From positions 16,430,001-16,494,000 of the forward strand of contig NC_135773.1 of NCBI RefSeq assembly GCF_028453695.1: a stretch of DNA of 64,000 bases, in the 5' to 3' direction. Position numbers and translations under genes: made by a program. Below, piece after piece: positions 12,351 through 25,761 of this stretch (position 1 is its first letter; each line of letters starts with the position of its first letter). The notes beneath the pieces are model-generated. The model saw only the letters and a program-made list of their open reading frames with translations, was not told where the DNA came from and searched no databases. Source of the stretch: Augochlora pura. Its lineage: Eukaryota > Arthropoda > Insecta > Hymenoptera > Halictidae.

Positions 12351-12760
12351 CGCTCGATCGCATCGACAACACGCGTCGCGACAGGATTCCAACGCCGAGT
12401 TTCGAAACTCCCGACACTTTTCCCGGCTCTCGAGGAGATTAAAGTTCGGAGTGCTGGGTTTAGAACGCAAGCGATCTTCTCGAGGCTGGAGCTTCGAGAA
12501 TTCGTAGCTCGGAGATCACGGCGGGCCCTAATCCTAATGCGAGATCAAGGAACGTCAGGCGATTGTTGCGAGCGATACTCCGCTATAACACAATTGAGTT
12601 TCTCTGGCTAATATTTTCTTTTTAATTTGTTTATTTAATGTCGTATCTGCTTAATGGCAATTAGCGATCACTTGTTGGATTATAGTCGTCGAGTTATGTA
12701 TAAATAAAATATATACAATAGTTGATGCTTAAATTATTAGATTATTTTCTTAATATAGAT
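12149..12760. other. Spacer between the two family B MITEs, with (TC)n
   Basis: Between the two 243-bp copies lies a GC-richer stretch with a pure (TC)n run at about 12310-12346. The frames reading Arg-Glu repeats on the minus strand come only from this dinucleotide run. Confidence 0.7.
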
Positions 12761-12767
12761 TCCTTAA

Positions 12768-13010
12768 CCGTTTGTGCTACGATTCCTTTCATGCTGTATT
12801 GATCACCACTTATTTTTCATTAATATTTTCTTTAATAGGACCAGATAATTTTTGTTTCTTCTACTGTCTTTATTTACTTTCGTTTCTAGACTTTGATAAC
12901 ATAACTATTCAATTTGATTTCGATTTAGAAGAAATTAATAATATTTATATTTAGCAAATGTTGTATGACATCTTTGTCAAGAGCCTGACTCGTTATTATA
13001 GTGCAAGGGG
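12768..13010. mobile_element. TTAA-type MITE, family B copy 2 (243 bp)
   Basis: Same length, orientation and interior words as the copy at 11720, including AGGACCAGA, TTTTTGTTTC, ACTTTGATAACA and TAGAAGAAATTAA. The left TTAA is intact (12764-12767). The left TIR has decayed (CCGTTTGTGCTA), while the right keeps ATAGTGCAAGGGG. The right target reads ATAA. The two copies are separated by about 800 bp. Confidence 0.85.
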
Positions 13011-13017
13011 ATAAGCT

Positions 13018-13080
13018 ACTATACAGGCTGTCTGTACAGGGTGTATTAATACGTATTAAAAATTAAAAATTATGGATGCA
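13018..13080 (+). mobile_element. Possible TA-flanked CAGG end fragments
   Basis: Two terminus-like words, TACAGGCTGT and TACAGGGTGTATT, sit 14 bp apart immediately right of the MITE. They resemble the ends of the element at 3670, but no partner end or interior is recognisable. Confidence 0.3.
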
Positions 13081-16000
13081 CAGATATGGAATTTATAGAT
13101 ACATTTCCCACTTAATACTGCGACACGTGTTTGAAATACGTGTTTGGAAGTCGACGGTCGTATTTTTAAACATTTGTTATGATGTTTTTGTGAAAAGTTA
13201 CATTGTACAAAGTTACAATACAACGTTATTTTAATAGGAAAAGAAAATTCATCGTGATACTTTAAAGAATCAATTTAATAATTTTGTAAACGTTTTCTTG
13301 AAAACCTTAAAAGATAAAGGTCTTAAAGAAAAATGTTTCAGGCGAAATTTGTATACTCTTTTACGTAGAATAAGATAGAATACTAAAAAATATAGGTTTG
13401 TGACGATAAAACAAATTGACCTTCAAATAACTTTAAAAACGCCTACGCATTAAAAAAACTAATAATACCTTGAGTCCCTGTCCAAAACCATAAAAAACGT
13501 GTGCCATCTTTTTTGTTTTGGTTAATCATATATAACATATTTCGTGGTGTCAACTGTAATCCAACACCTTATATAATTTCACTAATTAATTTAATTTCTT
13601 CTAAATATGACGTAAATTTTGCTGTTTATTTAGAGCTGTCTATACGTTCTTTGATGGTAATCGACACTTTTACTTTTTTCTGATATTACTATACAATGAA
13701 CATTCTATTAGGATGTGCTTAATTGTAAGCTCAATGTTACCGATATTGCAAAAAGGTTTATCTGCTTTGGTGAAGATGTACTGATGGATTATTTTAGTAT
13801 GTGCCATTCTTAATCAGAATAATACAGTCTGTTTCCTTCTTGTAAAATATATTGCGGGGTCGGTAGAGAATAATATACTTTCTCTGAGTTCATGTAAGAG
13901 AAAATTATTTGAATGTACCCATTCTTGGTTCCACTTACGTCTGATTAATATTATGTTACCTATGTTAATATAGTTAGGCTAGAAAAGGTTCCGGTGCTCT
14001 TTTTCATAAGCTGTTACATTAGTATCTATTACACGTATTATCATTTGAAGAAAGTTCTCTTATTAGAAGTTTCAAGAGAATTTGAGATTAATACTCGAGA
14101 TAAAGAGTTTTGGTTTGACTAGGATCAATGACGTTAAAAAATAAAAGTTCTTCTGTAACAGGAACAGATATCGTTGTAACTGTAACAGGAACAGATGTAG
14201 TAATACCGTCTAATAAATAATATTATACCGATATTGTTCTGTTTACAAATCAAATATTATAACATTGTCAAATAAATCCATCGCACGATAATGCAGTGAT
14301 TTATTTGTTTGATAAGAAACTCTTAAATGAACCGTCTAAAAGAATTTGTTCCCATGGGACTTAAAACTTTCTGTATTAATGTAACATGCATATTCTAAAA
14401 TATCTGCACCGCGAGAACATTTATTGAAAAAGTTCCAATAGAGGTTCCTAAAAAGTTTTACAGGTAAAGATATTTCGTTTAACGAAACGTACAAGTTCGA
14501 ACAACATTTTTCCCACAACGTAAGATACCTGTACCCTCGAACCCTGCTTATAAGACTAAGTTATTATAATATATAAATAGTTATTATAATAAATTATTTT
14601 CTCGTAGTTTCGGTGCACATTTTTATACTTTAAAGATAAATTAATTTATAATTATCCTAGAATACAAGTCTACAATAATTTCACTACTTGTCAAGGAGAA
14701 CATTCAGAAAACTTTCAAAGATAAAAATTTGAAGTAAAAAGCAGATATTCGCACAAGAGTTAATGGAATACTTTATTCCGCTTCCTGCTTTGCGGTAACG
14801 TACAGATCCATGGTACCAAGCAGAATATTTAATACTAATCACTAGACTCTGGGTCTCCGTATAAAATAAAAGTGTTCTGCGATAATCGTAAGAAACAGTT
14901 GTAATACGCCAACAATAGTGTAACCGTATTATTATAAATAAATCTTCCTATGTATTCACAGTTTTGCCCTACGTCTAACAATCATGTTTCCCATGAACGC
15001 ATAAAAACCGCGGATAACTAATCGCAAAGATCGACGTAAACGCGGAAAACAAATTTGTTCGATAATGAAAATGATCAGGATCTCCATGGAAAATTCTCCG
15101 TCGAAGATAGATGCATCTAATATCCCGCATGCCGGCGTCCCAATGCATATTTCCAAGGTAAAGAAAGAAAGCGGTAGAGGGGGCAGAAATATCTGCAGAA
15201 TGGGGAAAGATTCGATCAACGGACAAACACGGGGGAAGCGAATCGGATGTACGATGGATGCGGATTAAAGTAAAGGGTCCTTCGGCATCCTATGAAAGTC
15301 TGGCGAACCGGCATCCTGCGCCGCGCGGAATTGAAATTCCCGAATAACTATCCGGAAAAATATGTGGGATTTATAGGCTACAAATGTTTGCCCCGATGAT
15401 GGATATTGCGTGCATCCACCGGGCTGCGCTGGTGCACCGATATGGTATTGGTCCACGAATAACGGATCAGTGTGGAAACGGCGGGAGCAGCGCGCGCTCG
15501 CCGTTCGGTACGCGAATAGCCCGCTTGACCTCGAACTTTATATCAAAACCGTGCGAAAAAATAACAGGATCGATACATCTCCGGCTGATATATAATAGAT
15601 TGGGACGGCGCATCGGATAATTGAATGCAGTCGGCCATCGAGAGCCAGTCGTGCACAGGCCTCTGGATCGAATAATTTAGCGATACTTTGTCAAAAAGTC
15701 TCTCATTTCGAATCGATGGCTGTGCAATTTCAATCATTTTCCCGGAGTCCGTAGATCTCGAGCACGGAGAGACGAATTTTCTTCTTCTTTTTATATTTAT
15801 TATTTCGAACTACAATAAGCTCAAAGGAGGCTTCCAATAATTTTGTTAAGTATTGCTATTAATAGATATGACTCTCATTGTCAGCAGAGTCTTCTTTCTT
15901 CTCTGTTGTTTACTTTGCAATTTCTTGTGAAAGTCTCTTTTATGATGCTATGAGATCACTATTGGTAAAACACCGATTCTATTACTTTTCGTTATATTAT

Positions 16001-17470
16001 TGAGTCGAGTTATAAATAACTTTCATTGTTTTATCAGACGCTAATTTTGATCTCTTTATTAATTTCTTTTGCTTTTCTTTTCTTTTATTTATTTTCATAT
16101 TTGTATTATTTTATTTTATATTTTTATTTATATATTCATTCGTTCCGGTGACTCGTAGACTTTAGCTAGCTGCGTCGGATGTTTATGATTTGACCTATGG
16201 GGATCCACGCGAACTCGACGCATCACTGTTCTCTCAGAAGCAAAGACATAAGTGAGAAAACGTATTTATTGACGTAGAATCAGCCCCTAACCGATCGTAC
16301 CATCAGTTACGAGACCCTCTGCAAATTTCCACTCGAAATCGTGCGGGAAAGCATGAATTTCTTCTTCTAGAAAATGCTAATAACTGAAACGTCTCTATAG
16401 AAAAAACTGTTCTTTGCGATTTAAAGCAGCACGGCTCGCAAGATCGGCGTCTTTTTCCCAGCGACCACAGGAACTTTGATATACATTTTCGTTTTATTGC
16501 GCTCCGAACTGAAATATACGCGCCACAGAATCGATGAAGGGGGGTGGGAGGGCAAAGGATGGCAACAGGAAAAATCCAGCAGAGAGACATCAAACGAGGT
16601 GCAATATCGATAGAAAGGACACAGTTCCTTCTCTCGGCGTGCTCTCGATATCGTAAAAAACAGCCGCGGTGCCATTTCCCTAACTAACGCCACGCCTCTC
16701 GATAGGTCGATCGAACCTATCATCCGGAAAGTCTTTCCTTTATAATCGGACAGGCCGAGCGGAAAGCTATCCTTCCGTCTGGCTCCTCGGTCGACGGGAT
16801 CGAGATACAATTTCCCGGCAGACACTCGGCTTCTCTCCTCGACGTACACAGTCCATTCAGAAAGTTTCTCTAGTATTCAGCTACCAGGCAACGATTGCGC
16901 GCTGTCTAAATATTAAAATTGCTCCCTACAGACCAAACACTTTTCTCCAGTCTCGAGAAGGAAATTTGCCGTATTGTCTTCATATTGCGCTTTGCACTCT
17001 CATTTCAAGAACAATCTTTTCCAATTTAATATTATGGCCAGTTTGATTTTATGGACCAAGTCCTTTTACATTGAGTAAATGAGGAATTTTATGTAAAAAT
17101 TGAGAGCGACGTTGAAATTAATCATAAAATATATGAAATTTTAACGATTAACTTTAGCTAAGGTTAATGAAAACAATTTAAAAGAGATCAATAATTCATT
17201 GATTTTGCAGGAAGCAAATTTTAATTACTTTGACCATATATCTTTTCACTCTAGTCGCAATGTCAAATCAGAAAAAAATAGGAGATGCCTTTCCTTGTTG
17301 CTTTTTATTTTGTAGTGTTAACTATAAGCGGATTTTATACATTTGTGATAACAATGAATAAATGAATAAAATTATGAAGATATATCATTTCCTACTTATT
17401 ACAATGAATAATACAAACAACTTATGTTGATTTAATTTTTTGTTTCTTGCAATCATTTTGAAAACTTGTA
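13081..17470. other. Non-coding stretch, mostly AT-rich
   Basis: No supported gene. GC-richer patches at about 15060-15740 and 16300-16850 have antisense overlapping frames without recognisable products. A pyrimidine-rich tract lies at about 16060-16140. The remainder shows nothing I can name. Confidence 0.45.
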
Positions 17471-17499
17471 TTTTCCATAGAGATTCGCAGTCCAATTAT

Positions 17500-19723
17500 A
17501 AATTATGTTTTCGACCAAGGCGAGTAGTTATTCACAGTTATAAAATTACTTTATCATCGAGTGTTCTGCTCGAAACTTTCAAAGCAGTTGCAGTAGAACC
17601 TCGCCGTGACTTCGCAGACACTTGTAAAAATCGTAGCAACGGACTGAATTGAAAAGTCCCGGGTGAATAAAGGGCACCATAAATAACGATAAAATTAGCG
17701 CGAGCAGTGTTGGAAGTCTGACATTAATTGAAACGCATCGGTTCAGTGAACGGAGACTTTTCGGGTGCACTGTATGCACGCTTCGTCTCGGACAGACTGT
17801 GCAGTGTCTCCTCCTGAGCTCGGTGAACAGCCTCGCCGCAGAAATTACGAGGCAACGAGGATAAACAAGCCCGCGCCCGCGTCCAGAGGGTGCGGTTTCT
17901 CTCTCTCCTTCTCCGTCTTCCATCCTCTGTCTCTTCTCTTCTCCTCTTTCTCTCCGCCAATATGCCGGGCCAGTCGATAAAGCTGGCTCGTTCGTCTTCC
18001 CTTCCGGATTCACCGACCATCCACGCCCAGCTCTCGACATTCTTCCTTTTCTTCCGTGCCTCCTTCCTCTCTCTCTCTCTCGTTTGCATTCCATCTCCCT
18101 CGTCCCGCAACCGCAGAACGCTTCCTGGACGCGTCCGCAGACAGTCCGAAACAAACCGTGAAAACCTGGAAAATCCGGTCGCCCCTAGGAAAACGAATAT
18201 TCGATAACCTTTATCGTCTTACGGCCCTTCGGAATGGCTACACGATTCTCAGGCTGCACCGCCGTCCTTTACATTTCAGAGAGCGGGATAAACAGGTGTC
18301 TCCCGGAATTCGGGAAATTCCGCTCGGACGTTAGACAATTCTCTACGGAGTTTAGAATGTTTCATTCAGATCCTAGAAAATTTCCAGAAAATTCTCCTCG
18401 AATTTTCGAATATTTTATTCGGTCTCTAGAGAATTCTATTCGGACACCTCGGTTAGAAAAACCTGCTTTTTTTCTTAACCTCTTCTCTTATGCGCTTCCT
18501 ATTTGCCTTTACTTTGCTTTTACTTGTCTTGAATAAATTTCCGGCAGGGGATATTTTTATAGGGAAAGATTGCAGTATTCGATCGTTTTGGTGAAGCTTT
18601 GAAAGCGCCGCAGGTAGCACAATTCAATAACAGTCCAAACTCTGAAAATATTTTCGTTGTTTCAATTCCCATTGACTCGCACTACTTGCAGGACTTGGGC
18701 ATCGTTTGAAGTAGTACAGATCAATGGTCTCATTCACTGTCATATGCCTTTAAGTCAAAATTTAATTTTTCTTTCACAAGATAGACAAGATTCTTTGATA
18801 AGATAAGAAATATAATGGACAATAAGCACTAATTAGCTTTACGATGACATTTACTGTCTGAATATTGAATAATAACTTAAAACGTTATGATTTAGATGTG
18901 AGAAAGTCGTCGATATGTAAACACGTGTTCCTGATTAATACTGTACTAGATAGAAATAGAAATTTCCCTTCCGAGAAATGAGGGGTTCCTAATTTTTTTT
19001 CGAGTAATTTTTTATAGTAACTGTTTACGAGTAATTGACGAGAAACAGTAGACAATAAAAGGCGGGCACCGTGAGTTTTCAACATGCTGTTACGTGGTCG
19101 AGTCAGCGAGTTGCACCTGCTTCGTTCCGGGGCGCGACGGAAGGAGGAGGCGCTACGCTCAGACACAGCGTTCGTAATAATGGACATTTAGTGGATTTTC
19201 TGAATTTCTTATTAATTTGAAAAAACTCAGAAATATTATTAATAAGAAACTCATTCATTCAGTTGTAAATCCACGTCATGCTCGGAGGAAGAACACACCT
19301 TAATCTGTATACGATAGTAACAAATACAAGGATGTCTCCGTGCAGGCTACTCTAACGTTCATCCTGTATATGAAAGTGCAACCCACTGTGTAATAATATA
19401 AATAATTATTAACATTCTTATATTAACATTTTTAATTATAACGTTTAGTTTAATTAGCATCTGTAATTGTAAGATAGAATATACAGGATGAGACGCGTTA
19501 ACTGCTGCAATAAATATTCCTTATCATTCATCAAATAAGAATGTAAAAAGAAGCAAACACGAGTAGAGAAATATTTTTATGATTCTAACAAGTATAATAA
19601 GCAGACGATGATTTTTATGGTTGATATGAGAAGATGGAATACGAATAAACACCATCGAAAGATTTTACTAACACTGACACATTCTTGTCACGTTATTAGA
19701 ATTTTTAAAACAAAATCTTCCAC
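17500..19723. other. Non-coding stretch with GC island and pyrimidine tract
   Basis: At 17580-18330 frames overlap on both strands over a CT-rich tract (about 17898-18090, including (CT)n near 18066-18082). The Arg-rich minus-strand frames come from this composition. Two TA-flanked CAGGATG-type termini face away from each other at about 19368-19378 and 19481-19490, probably remnants of two different insertions. No gene seen. Confidence 0.45.
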
Positions 19724-19727
19724 TTAA

Positions 19728-19912
19728 CACACTATGTGCAATACGCATATAAATCCCTTCCTAAAAAATTTAATTTTGTTTCAATTAAAAATACATTTAA
19801 TATTTGCAAAACTGACAAAAGGTATTTTGATAAGGGATTCTTTCGGATATAACGAAATTAGAGAAATTAAATTTTTTAAAAAGGTATTAATACCTCTCTT
19901 GCACATAGTGTG
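19728..19912. mobile_element. TTAA-type MITE, family C copy 1 (185 bp)
   Basis: Perfect 14-bp terminal inverted repeats (CACACTATGTGCAA) with TTAA at both flanks (19724-19727 and 19913-19916). The AT-rich interior shares the words TATTTGCAAAACTGAC and GTATTAATACCT with the longer, decayed copy at 34208. The 60-aa frame running through it is not recognisable and is probably chance. Confidence 0.85.
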
Positions 19913-19972
19913 TTAATTCTCGGGTTGATACAGAAACGTTTTATTTTCCATAAAGATCCGTAGTCTAATAAT

Positions 19973-20780
19973 AAGCATCGATTTGAGCAGAAAATGCATT
20001 GGATGAAAACGTTCCGCGTGCCGATAATCCTAACCGCAAACTGGTGCGAGTGCAGCGCTCGATGCAGGCTGCAGGCTGCAGGTGGAGCGGTTTCCGCGGC
20101 GAAGAGGAAGCACCCTGGGAGTTTCGTAGTTGTTCGAACGACGAAGACTGCATCGTCGGGCGTAAACCTCGTTGCACGTCCCCATCATTCGAAAGCTCTA
20201 ATATTCTCCGCGCATATTCAGGGGGGCGAACGCGCACTAACCGTAAAAGCAGCTTCGGGCAGGCTTCCCGACCGGAAATTAAACCGCTTTTCAGGTATAT
20301 TACGGAGATCAGAATTTCCAGTTCTGTTCACCGGCCCTGGCGCTGCTATGCCGGCGCGACGCGACGCGAAGCAACGCGTTCACCCGTTGCGAACTCTCGG
20401 GACAGCCGATAATGTTATTGGCTTCCTCGATCGCGTGACTTTTTCGAGGCCGCTCGAAACAATTAGGCTCCGATCCGTATCTCGTCACGATCCAGAACAC
20501 ACTGAATACCGAAACGCGGCACCGACGCCGCGCGCCGTGATTTAGAACCTCGATCTAGCCCGACCAAATTATGCCAGCACGTTCCGCAAAGATTTATACG
20601 CTGCTCTCAATGTTCTCGCACTCCTGAATGCGAAATACTCGGGGATACGGACATTCCTGCGACCGGTGACTGCCATAAGCAATACTACGGCTGGATAAAT
20701 TTATTGCCAGGCTTATATCAGGCTAGGGGTGCCGGTTACTGTGGTGTTAACAATTGATGCGTCTTCGGTTCGGGTAAGAC
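19973..20780. other. GC-rich island with overlapping open frames
   Basis: The frames at 19994-20545 (183 aa) and 19999-20412 (137 aa) overlap in different registers, and minus-strand frames cover the same bases. None is recognisable and no convincing exon boundaries stand out. I read it as a CpG-rich non-coding island. Confidence 0.45.
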
Positions 20781-20939
20781 ATAAATAGATAAATAAATAT
20801 ATAAATACATGAATAAATGTATAAATAAACGAATAAATACGTAAATAAAAGAGTAAATTTATAAATAAATGAATAAATATATAAATAAATTAATAAATAT
20901 ATAAATAAATGAATAAATACATAAATAAATGAATAAACG
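20781..20939. repeat. AT-rich minisatellite of AAATAAAT words
   Basis: Words such as ATAAATAAATGAATAAATAT repeat with a basic 4-bp periodicity and higher-order units of about 12-24 bp. Minor variants are interspersed. Confidence 0.85.
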
Positions 20940-23343
20940 ATTTATCACGTGCAGAATTTCGCTAAAAATTATTATATATGCGGTATCCGATAATAAATCA
21001 GGACGATGCTCGAAAGAGCACGGAAAGTTTGAACGAAACATTTAGAAATGAATTTTTCAACGACGAGGAGAAGTTTTCAATCTGCTTCGCGCATGCTAGG
21101 TTGAATTGTTGATGATTTCCATTGGAATTGTCCAACGTCATCGTGGAAATGAAAACGTTTCCTAGAAAGAAACGTAATAATTAACGATTCCGGGCTGGTG
21201 AAATCGATTCGACGAACGCTTTCAACGCGCATCGATGCAGAACTGGTTCGGAATGGGCCGAGCGAGCAAATTGCTGGAAAATTCGCAGCGGAAAAAATCA
21301 GGGGAGCGTCGAAAACGGGGGAGCGAGTCACGCGGCGCCGCGTCATCGTCGTCGACGTTTCGAGGGTTGCGTCCCGCGGCTTTCAGCCGGAAAATCGTGC
21401 GGGTCGATCGATCGATTTTCCCTTCGAAACTGGACTGACCTTCCGTACGACCCTGCTCGTTTGTTCAGTCGCCGTGCAGTCTCCTCTGGCAGCCTGCACA
21501 GCGATTGATAAAGTGCGATAGCTCGATACTTCGGGCCTCCGGAAATCCAGCAGCTGCGGGTATTAATTGCAAAAACAGCTCGCAAAAACGTTTCCATCTT
21601 TCATTTCATATACATATATATGTATATAGATCCAAACGAATTCTCCATTATCCTACTGGTGGCTTTCTCTTTAATCCTCTTGATAATTGTAATTTTTTAT
21701 GTTATTTGAATTTTATTCGCGAACTCTCAACCAGCCTTGGCGTCAATTCGACATTCAAATATCAGAGTATATTAGTCTAATACTTTTAGGGAAATTCACC
21801 TTATACTTTGCGAATTTTAGTTTTTTCACTTTGTCTTCTAATCTAATTTAACCTAAACTAATCATAAAAATACTAATCATAAACCTCTAGTCTAATCTAA
21901 CCATTATAATCTTGTCATAATTCTGAGACGATAGACTTGAAATGTTGATGATAATTCTCAGCTTTGTGCTGAGATGCTTCAAGGGTTTGTAAAATTTCTT
22001 TTAAAGATTCTGTATGCCATAGTATCTAGGCAGACCTTCTTCCTGACGTATTTTTATTGTAACAGCGATGTTTTAATTTAATTGTCAAAAATTAAGCAAT
22101 TACGTGATGATTTAATGTATGCCGGTACAAAATGGCTCGGAAACATTGTCTGCACTAATTCAGAATCACAGTAGAGATTCCGAGCGTGCAGTGTCACAAG
22201 ACTGCATTTAAACTGAAGCATTTAAGAGAGACAATAAATTCAGCAGCAGAATCGTGAGAATTATACGAAACATTTACAGCAACGTTGCACGAGATTTCGT
22301 TGCACCGATTATGCGTTATATTTGATGTCCCCGAGTTAACGGACTCTAAAACAAACAAATATTTCCTCTGGAAGTATACTCGCAAATGCTTTCTTTCAGG
22401 ACATATTTATTATTGTACTCGTTGACTTTGCAATGTATGTTATCGAAATTATTCAGCTTTATCGTGTAAATTACAAAAGAAAATTGTACTTGTTACAAAA
22501 AAAATTATAGAATTATAAAAGTAATTGTAATTATTTCATATGTTAAAGCTAAATATTACATTTATAAATAAAAAATAAAGTGGCTGGCTGGTACTGTACA
22601 CCTACGATTTTGTAACACGTTTGCACTGTTCTCAATTTTAATGTTTCAATGTTGTTAACAGTTACTTGGAACAAATGGTAGGTGCTTTGTTCGCAGTGCC
22701 AACAGTAACACAATCGATTTAGTAAATATCGATAATTCAGTTATCCGTTCGTAACTCTCGATAACTTTAGAAGTAAATATCTCGCGAAGGAAGCATTTGC
22801 TAGTATTCTTCCAGAGGAATAATTTGTTTGTTTCAGAGTCCTAAATTTATATCTAAGGTGTGCCGAATTAACCCGGGGACATCTTGTAGCTTCAAGGTAG
22901 GCCTGATGGGTAATGCAGTCTATATTTCAAGAGACCCGCCACCAATAATGCAAAGTCCCTCGGAGGTCCACTATAGATTGTTCGTGCCCCTGAGGGCATC
23001 GCTTTCCGAACACCTGAGTACACCTTAAGCAGCCTGCTATATTCCTCCCGCCAGGTGCATATTCTAGCAAGGAATTGATTGCACGATCACGGAGCATCCT
23101 TCGGAGGATCCCTGTACATCCATCTGTTCAGTCGGGACACGTGAATTCTTACAAACAAAATATTTGCTACCAAATCATTCTTTTTAAAGATATTGTTTCT
23201 ATTAACTGATTGCAATGTAATTTCGGGTTTCCAAATGCTGTGATCTTTCTCCTTGTATATTATATACATATATGTGTATATTATATAAACTTGTATATTC
23301 TCCTTGTAATAACCTTGTCTCACAGATTGGGAATGAAAAGAAA
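20940..23343. other. Non-coding stretch with GC island (about 21180-21530)
   Basis: The island has antisense overlapping frames without recognisable products. A frame at 22828-23028 begins directly after an acceptor-like pyrimidine run (TTTGTTTGTTTCAG, ending 22837), but shows no family resemblance and no clear donor. An AT palindromic patch lies at 23255-23300. No gene assigned. Confidence 0.4.
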
Positions 23344-23460
23344 CTTGGGAGGAAGAGATATGATTATTTGAACTTCGTGGAACGTTTTTATAGTTGTTAG
23401 TTGTCAACAATTATAAAAACGAGTCGCGAGGCTCAAATAATCGTACCTCCACTTCTCAAG
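23344..23460 (+). ncRNA. Candidate long hairpin (pre-miRNA-like or fold-back repeat)
   Basis: Bases 23344-23398 pair with 23406-23460 around a 7-base loop. By hand pairing, 49 of 55 positions pair (about 7 as G-U) and no bulges are needed: 344-352 with 452-460, 355-357 with 447-449, 359-371 with 433-445, 373-380 with 424-431 and 383-398 with 406-421 (add 23000). This symmetry is unusual for random DNA. It could be a microRNA or hairpin-RNA precursor, or a palindromic transposon remnant. I recognise no known mature microRNA in either arm. Strand is uncertain, as the reverse complement folds equally well apart from the G-U pairs. Confidence 0.4.
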
Positions 23461-25757
23461 TTGTCCATTTTTGTTGTTAATATAATTGTGGGAAAATTTT
23501 ATAATCTATATCGTCGCTTGCACTTTTCGCAAGTGTTGCGAACAACGATATATCGTCGTCCAACGCTAAAAGGGTTAATTTCATCGCAATTCTTGTTACA
23601 AACGTGGAAGTAGGATGCGAGCTATTTATGCAAACTTGGAGGACTGACCTGCGGTTAATAAAGTCCGATAGGTCGATAGGGTTGCGTCGGAGAACAGCTA
23701 ATCTACGCGAATACGAGAATCCTGGGACATCGCCTGAAATTCTTCCTCCCAAGATGCTAGGCAGGCACCCATTCCGGGGTGTTATTTTTATGGTAAAAGC
23801 ATCCATAAAAATACATGGGCACTTCTAAGGTAAGGAATTATTTCAAACGGGCATTATCTTTCTTTCCCTCGGGAACGACTAAACGATGCTGTCTGAATCT
23901 GTTATAAAATATTAAACCATTGCTTGTCTACGACGATCCCAAAGCTATAGCGAACGGGAAAACGAATTCGCAATTAAGTTACTCAATGATATATAAAGGA
24001 CTAATATTGAGAGAACTTCGCAAATACTTTGCTGTTTAGACTGTTTAGCAGAGTCGGGTAAATATTATATAAACTAGCAAATCAAATTTGATTTGACACT
24101 GTAGAATACAATATCAGCTAGGTCAAAATTTATCCGAAAAAGGGTTTAGACGAATAAGAATTTATTCGTGCAGGAATTCTTAGGGAAAATAATCGATTTC
24201 CATAAATATGAGAGAATACAACGTGTTTTTTTTCATTAAAATTTGTTTAAATGTTACATGAATATGTTCGTTACTTCTGAATAGGCAATATTATAATTTT
24301 ATAAATAGTTTATTTACTTATCGAATTGATCCTGAATATATTGGTATAAATACATTCTTATAAAATTACGTAAAAACAAAAACAGTCGACAATTATTCGC
24401 ATTATTATTGTTGTTATTATTATTCGAGCAATTTCACAATATTTGAGAAATATATTGAAATAAAATACTCGATTAAATAGTGTTATCGACTAAATATTCA
24501 TTCGAAAATTTTTAGACTTCATATTTGAAAGTGATTGTTTTGAGGAAAATAAAGGACTGATTTATCTTGAACCATGATAAAAAGAACTTAGAATAAGAAG
24601 ATAATGTTGAAGACGTAGTGTTTAATACAGATAATCTAATGTAGGAACAGCCGTATACATATGATATCACATCTACGTGTAACCCACTAAATCTAATCCC
24701 ACAAGTGGTCGTTTTTGCTCTTGAGCAGATGCCATATCAAATGAATAAAAATTGGAAAAAATATAAATGAATAGAATAAAATATGTCTACCTGTTGTGAG
24801 GTCGCGAACCGTACCGATATTACACGGTACCCGAATAACAAAGCAAAGAGTTATGGATACAAATATAATATTACACGTGGCGTAGAGACCTAGCCCGTGA
24901 AAGTTCTCTGGAGTTAAGATTCTGTTCCCTCGTTGAATAGCACGTAATCGTCCCATAGAAACATCTCTATTGGCCGGCGGTTGTTAACCCGATCGTGTAC
25001 ATTCAACGAGCGAATCTCTCGCACGAGCCGCGCCATGCCGCGCCGTGTTACACGCCGATTACAGCGCGCGCAAATGTTGCCCTCATATTCCACGGGGAAT
25101 GGCGTGCGATGCCATAAATCGCCGCGAGATTTTCCCGGTCCCGCGGAACACCGAAACTCCATTTAACGACCGCTGTATCGTATATTACCCCTAATTGTAA
25201 GTCGGACGGGTGGAATCACCGTGGCACAACGATCGCCACCGATCCTCCTTCGAACCAATGAGATTTCGCTGCGATTCGGGATCGTGTTCGACCAACAATA
25301 ACTAGCAAGCTACAAATACTTGCGTGAAATAAAAGAATCGCAATCAGAGACGAGGTAAATATATGTTTCTACCATTAACACCTCTGCGTGTGTGTTTTAC
25401 ATCGAAGGAACAGACATTTGCAGAATCTCAGGATGGAGAATAAATGTAAAATGCTCAAGTTCGAGAATTTTTTATGCTCGAATGGCGAAAGTTATTTGAA
25501 TGATCCTTATGGAGAACGATTCTTTAAAGTCATACAAGTATAATGACTTTTTCTAATAACAACATACACGTTTAACGCGTTAACTGCCCAGTTTATTTTT
25601 AAGAAATTTGTTCTAGGCTCCAAACATTGCTTTCTGAAAATTAATAAATAATAGGTAAAACATAATAAATAAATCTTTTTTCTACTATTGCACCTCTAAA
25701 AGACGTGGTGGGTGTCTACCATGGGATAACTCGAGGTTGGCAATCGATGCATTAAAC
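23461..25757. other. Non-coding AT-rich stretch
   Basis: No supported gene. A small GC-richer patch lies at about 24910-25170, with antisense frames. The sequence otherwise carries nothing I can name. Confidence 0.45.
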
Positions 25758-25761
25758 ATAT

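Noticed and set aside
12148..12470. Minus-strand frames with Arg-Glu repeats
   Set aside because: Produced entirely by the (TC)n microsatellite at 12310-12346.
17579..18154. 191-aa minus-strand Arg/Glu-rich open frame
   Set aside because: Follows the CT-rich tract; plus-strand frames overlap it in other registers and nothing is recognisable.
25568..25595. TTTAACGCGTTAAC word as a TTAA element
   Set aside because: A short palindrome only, without a partner end.
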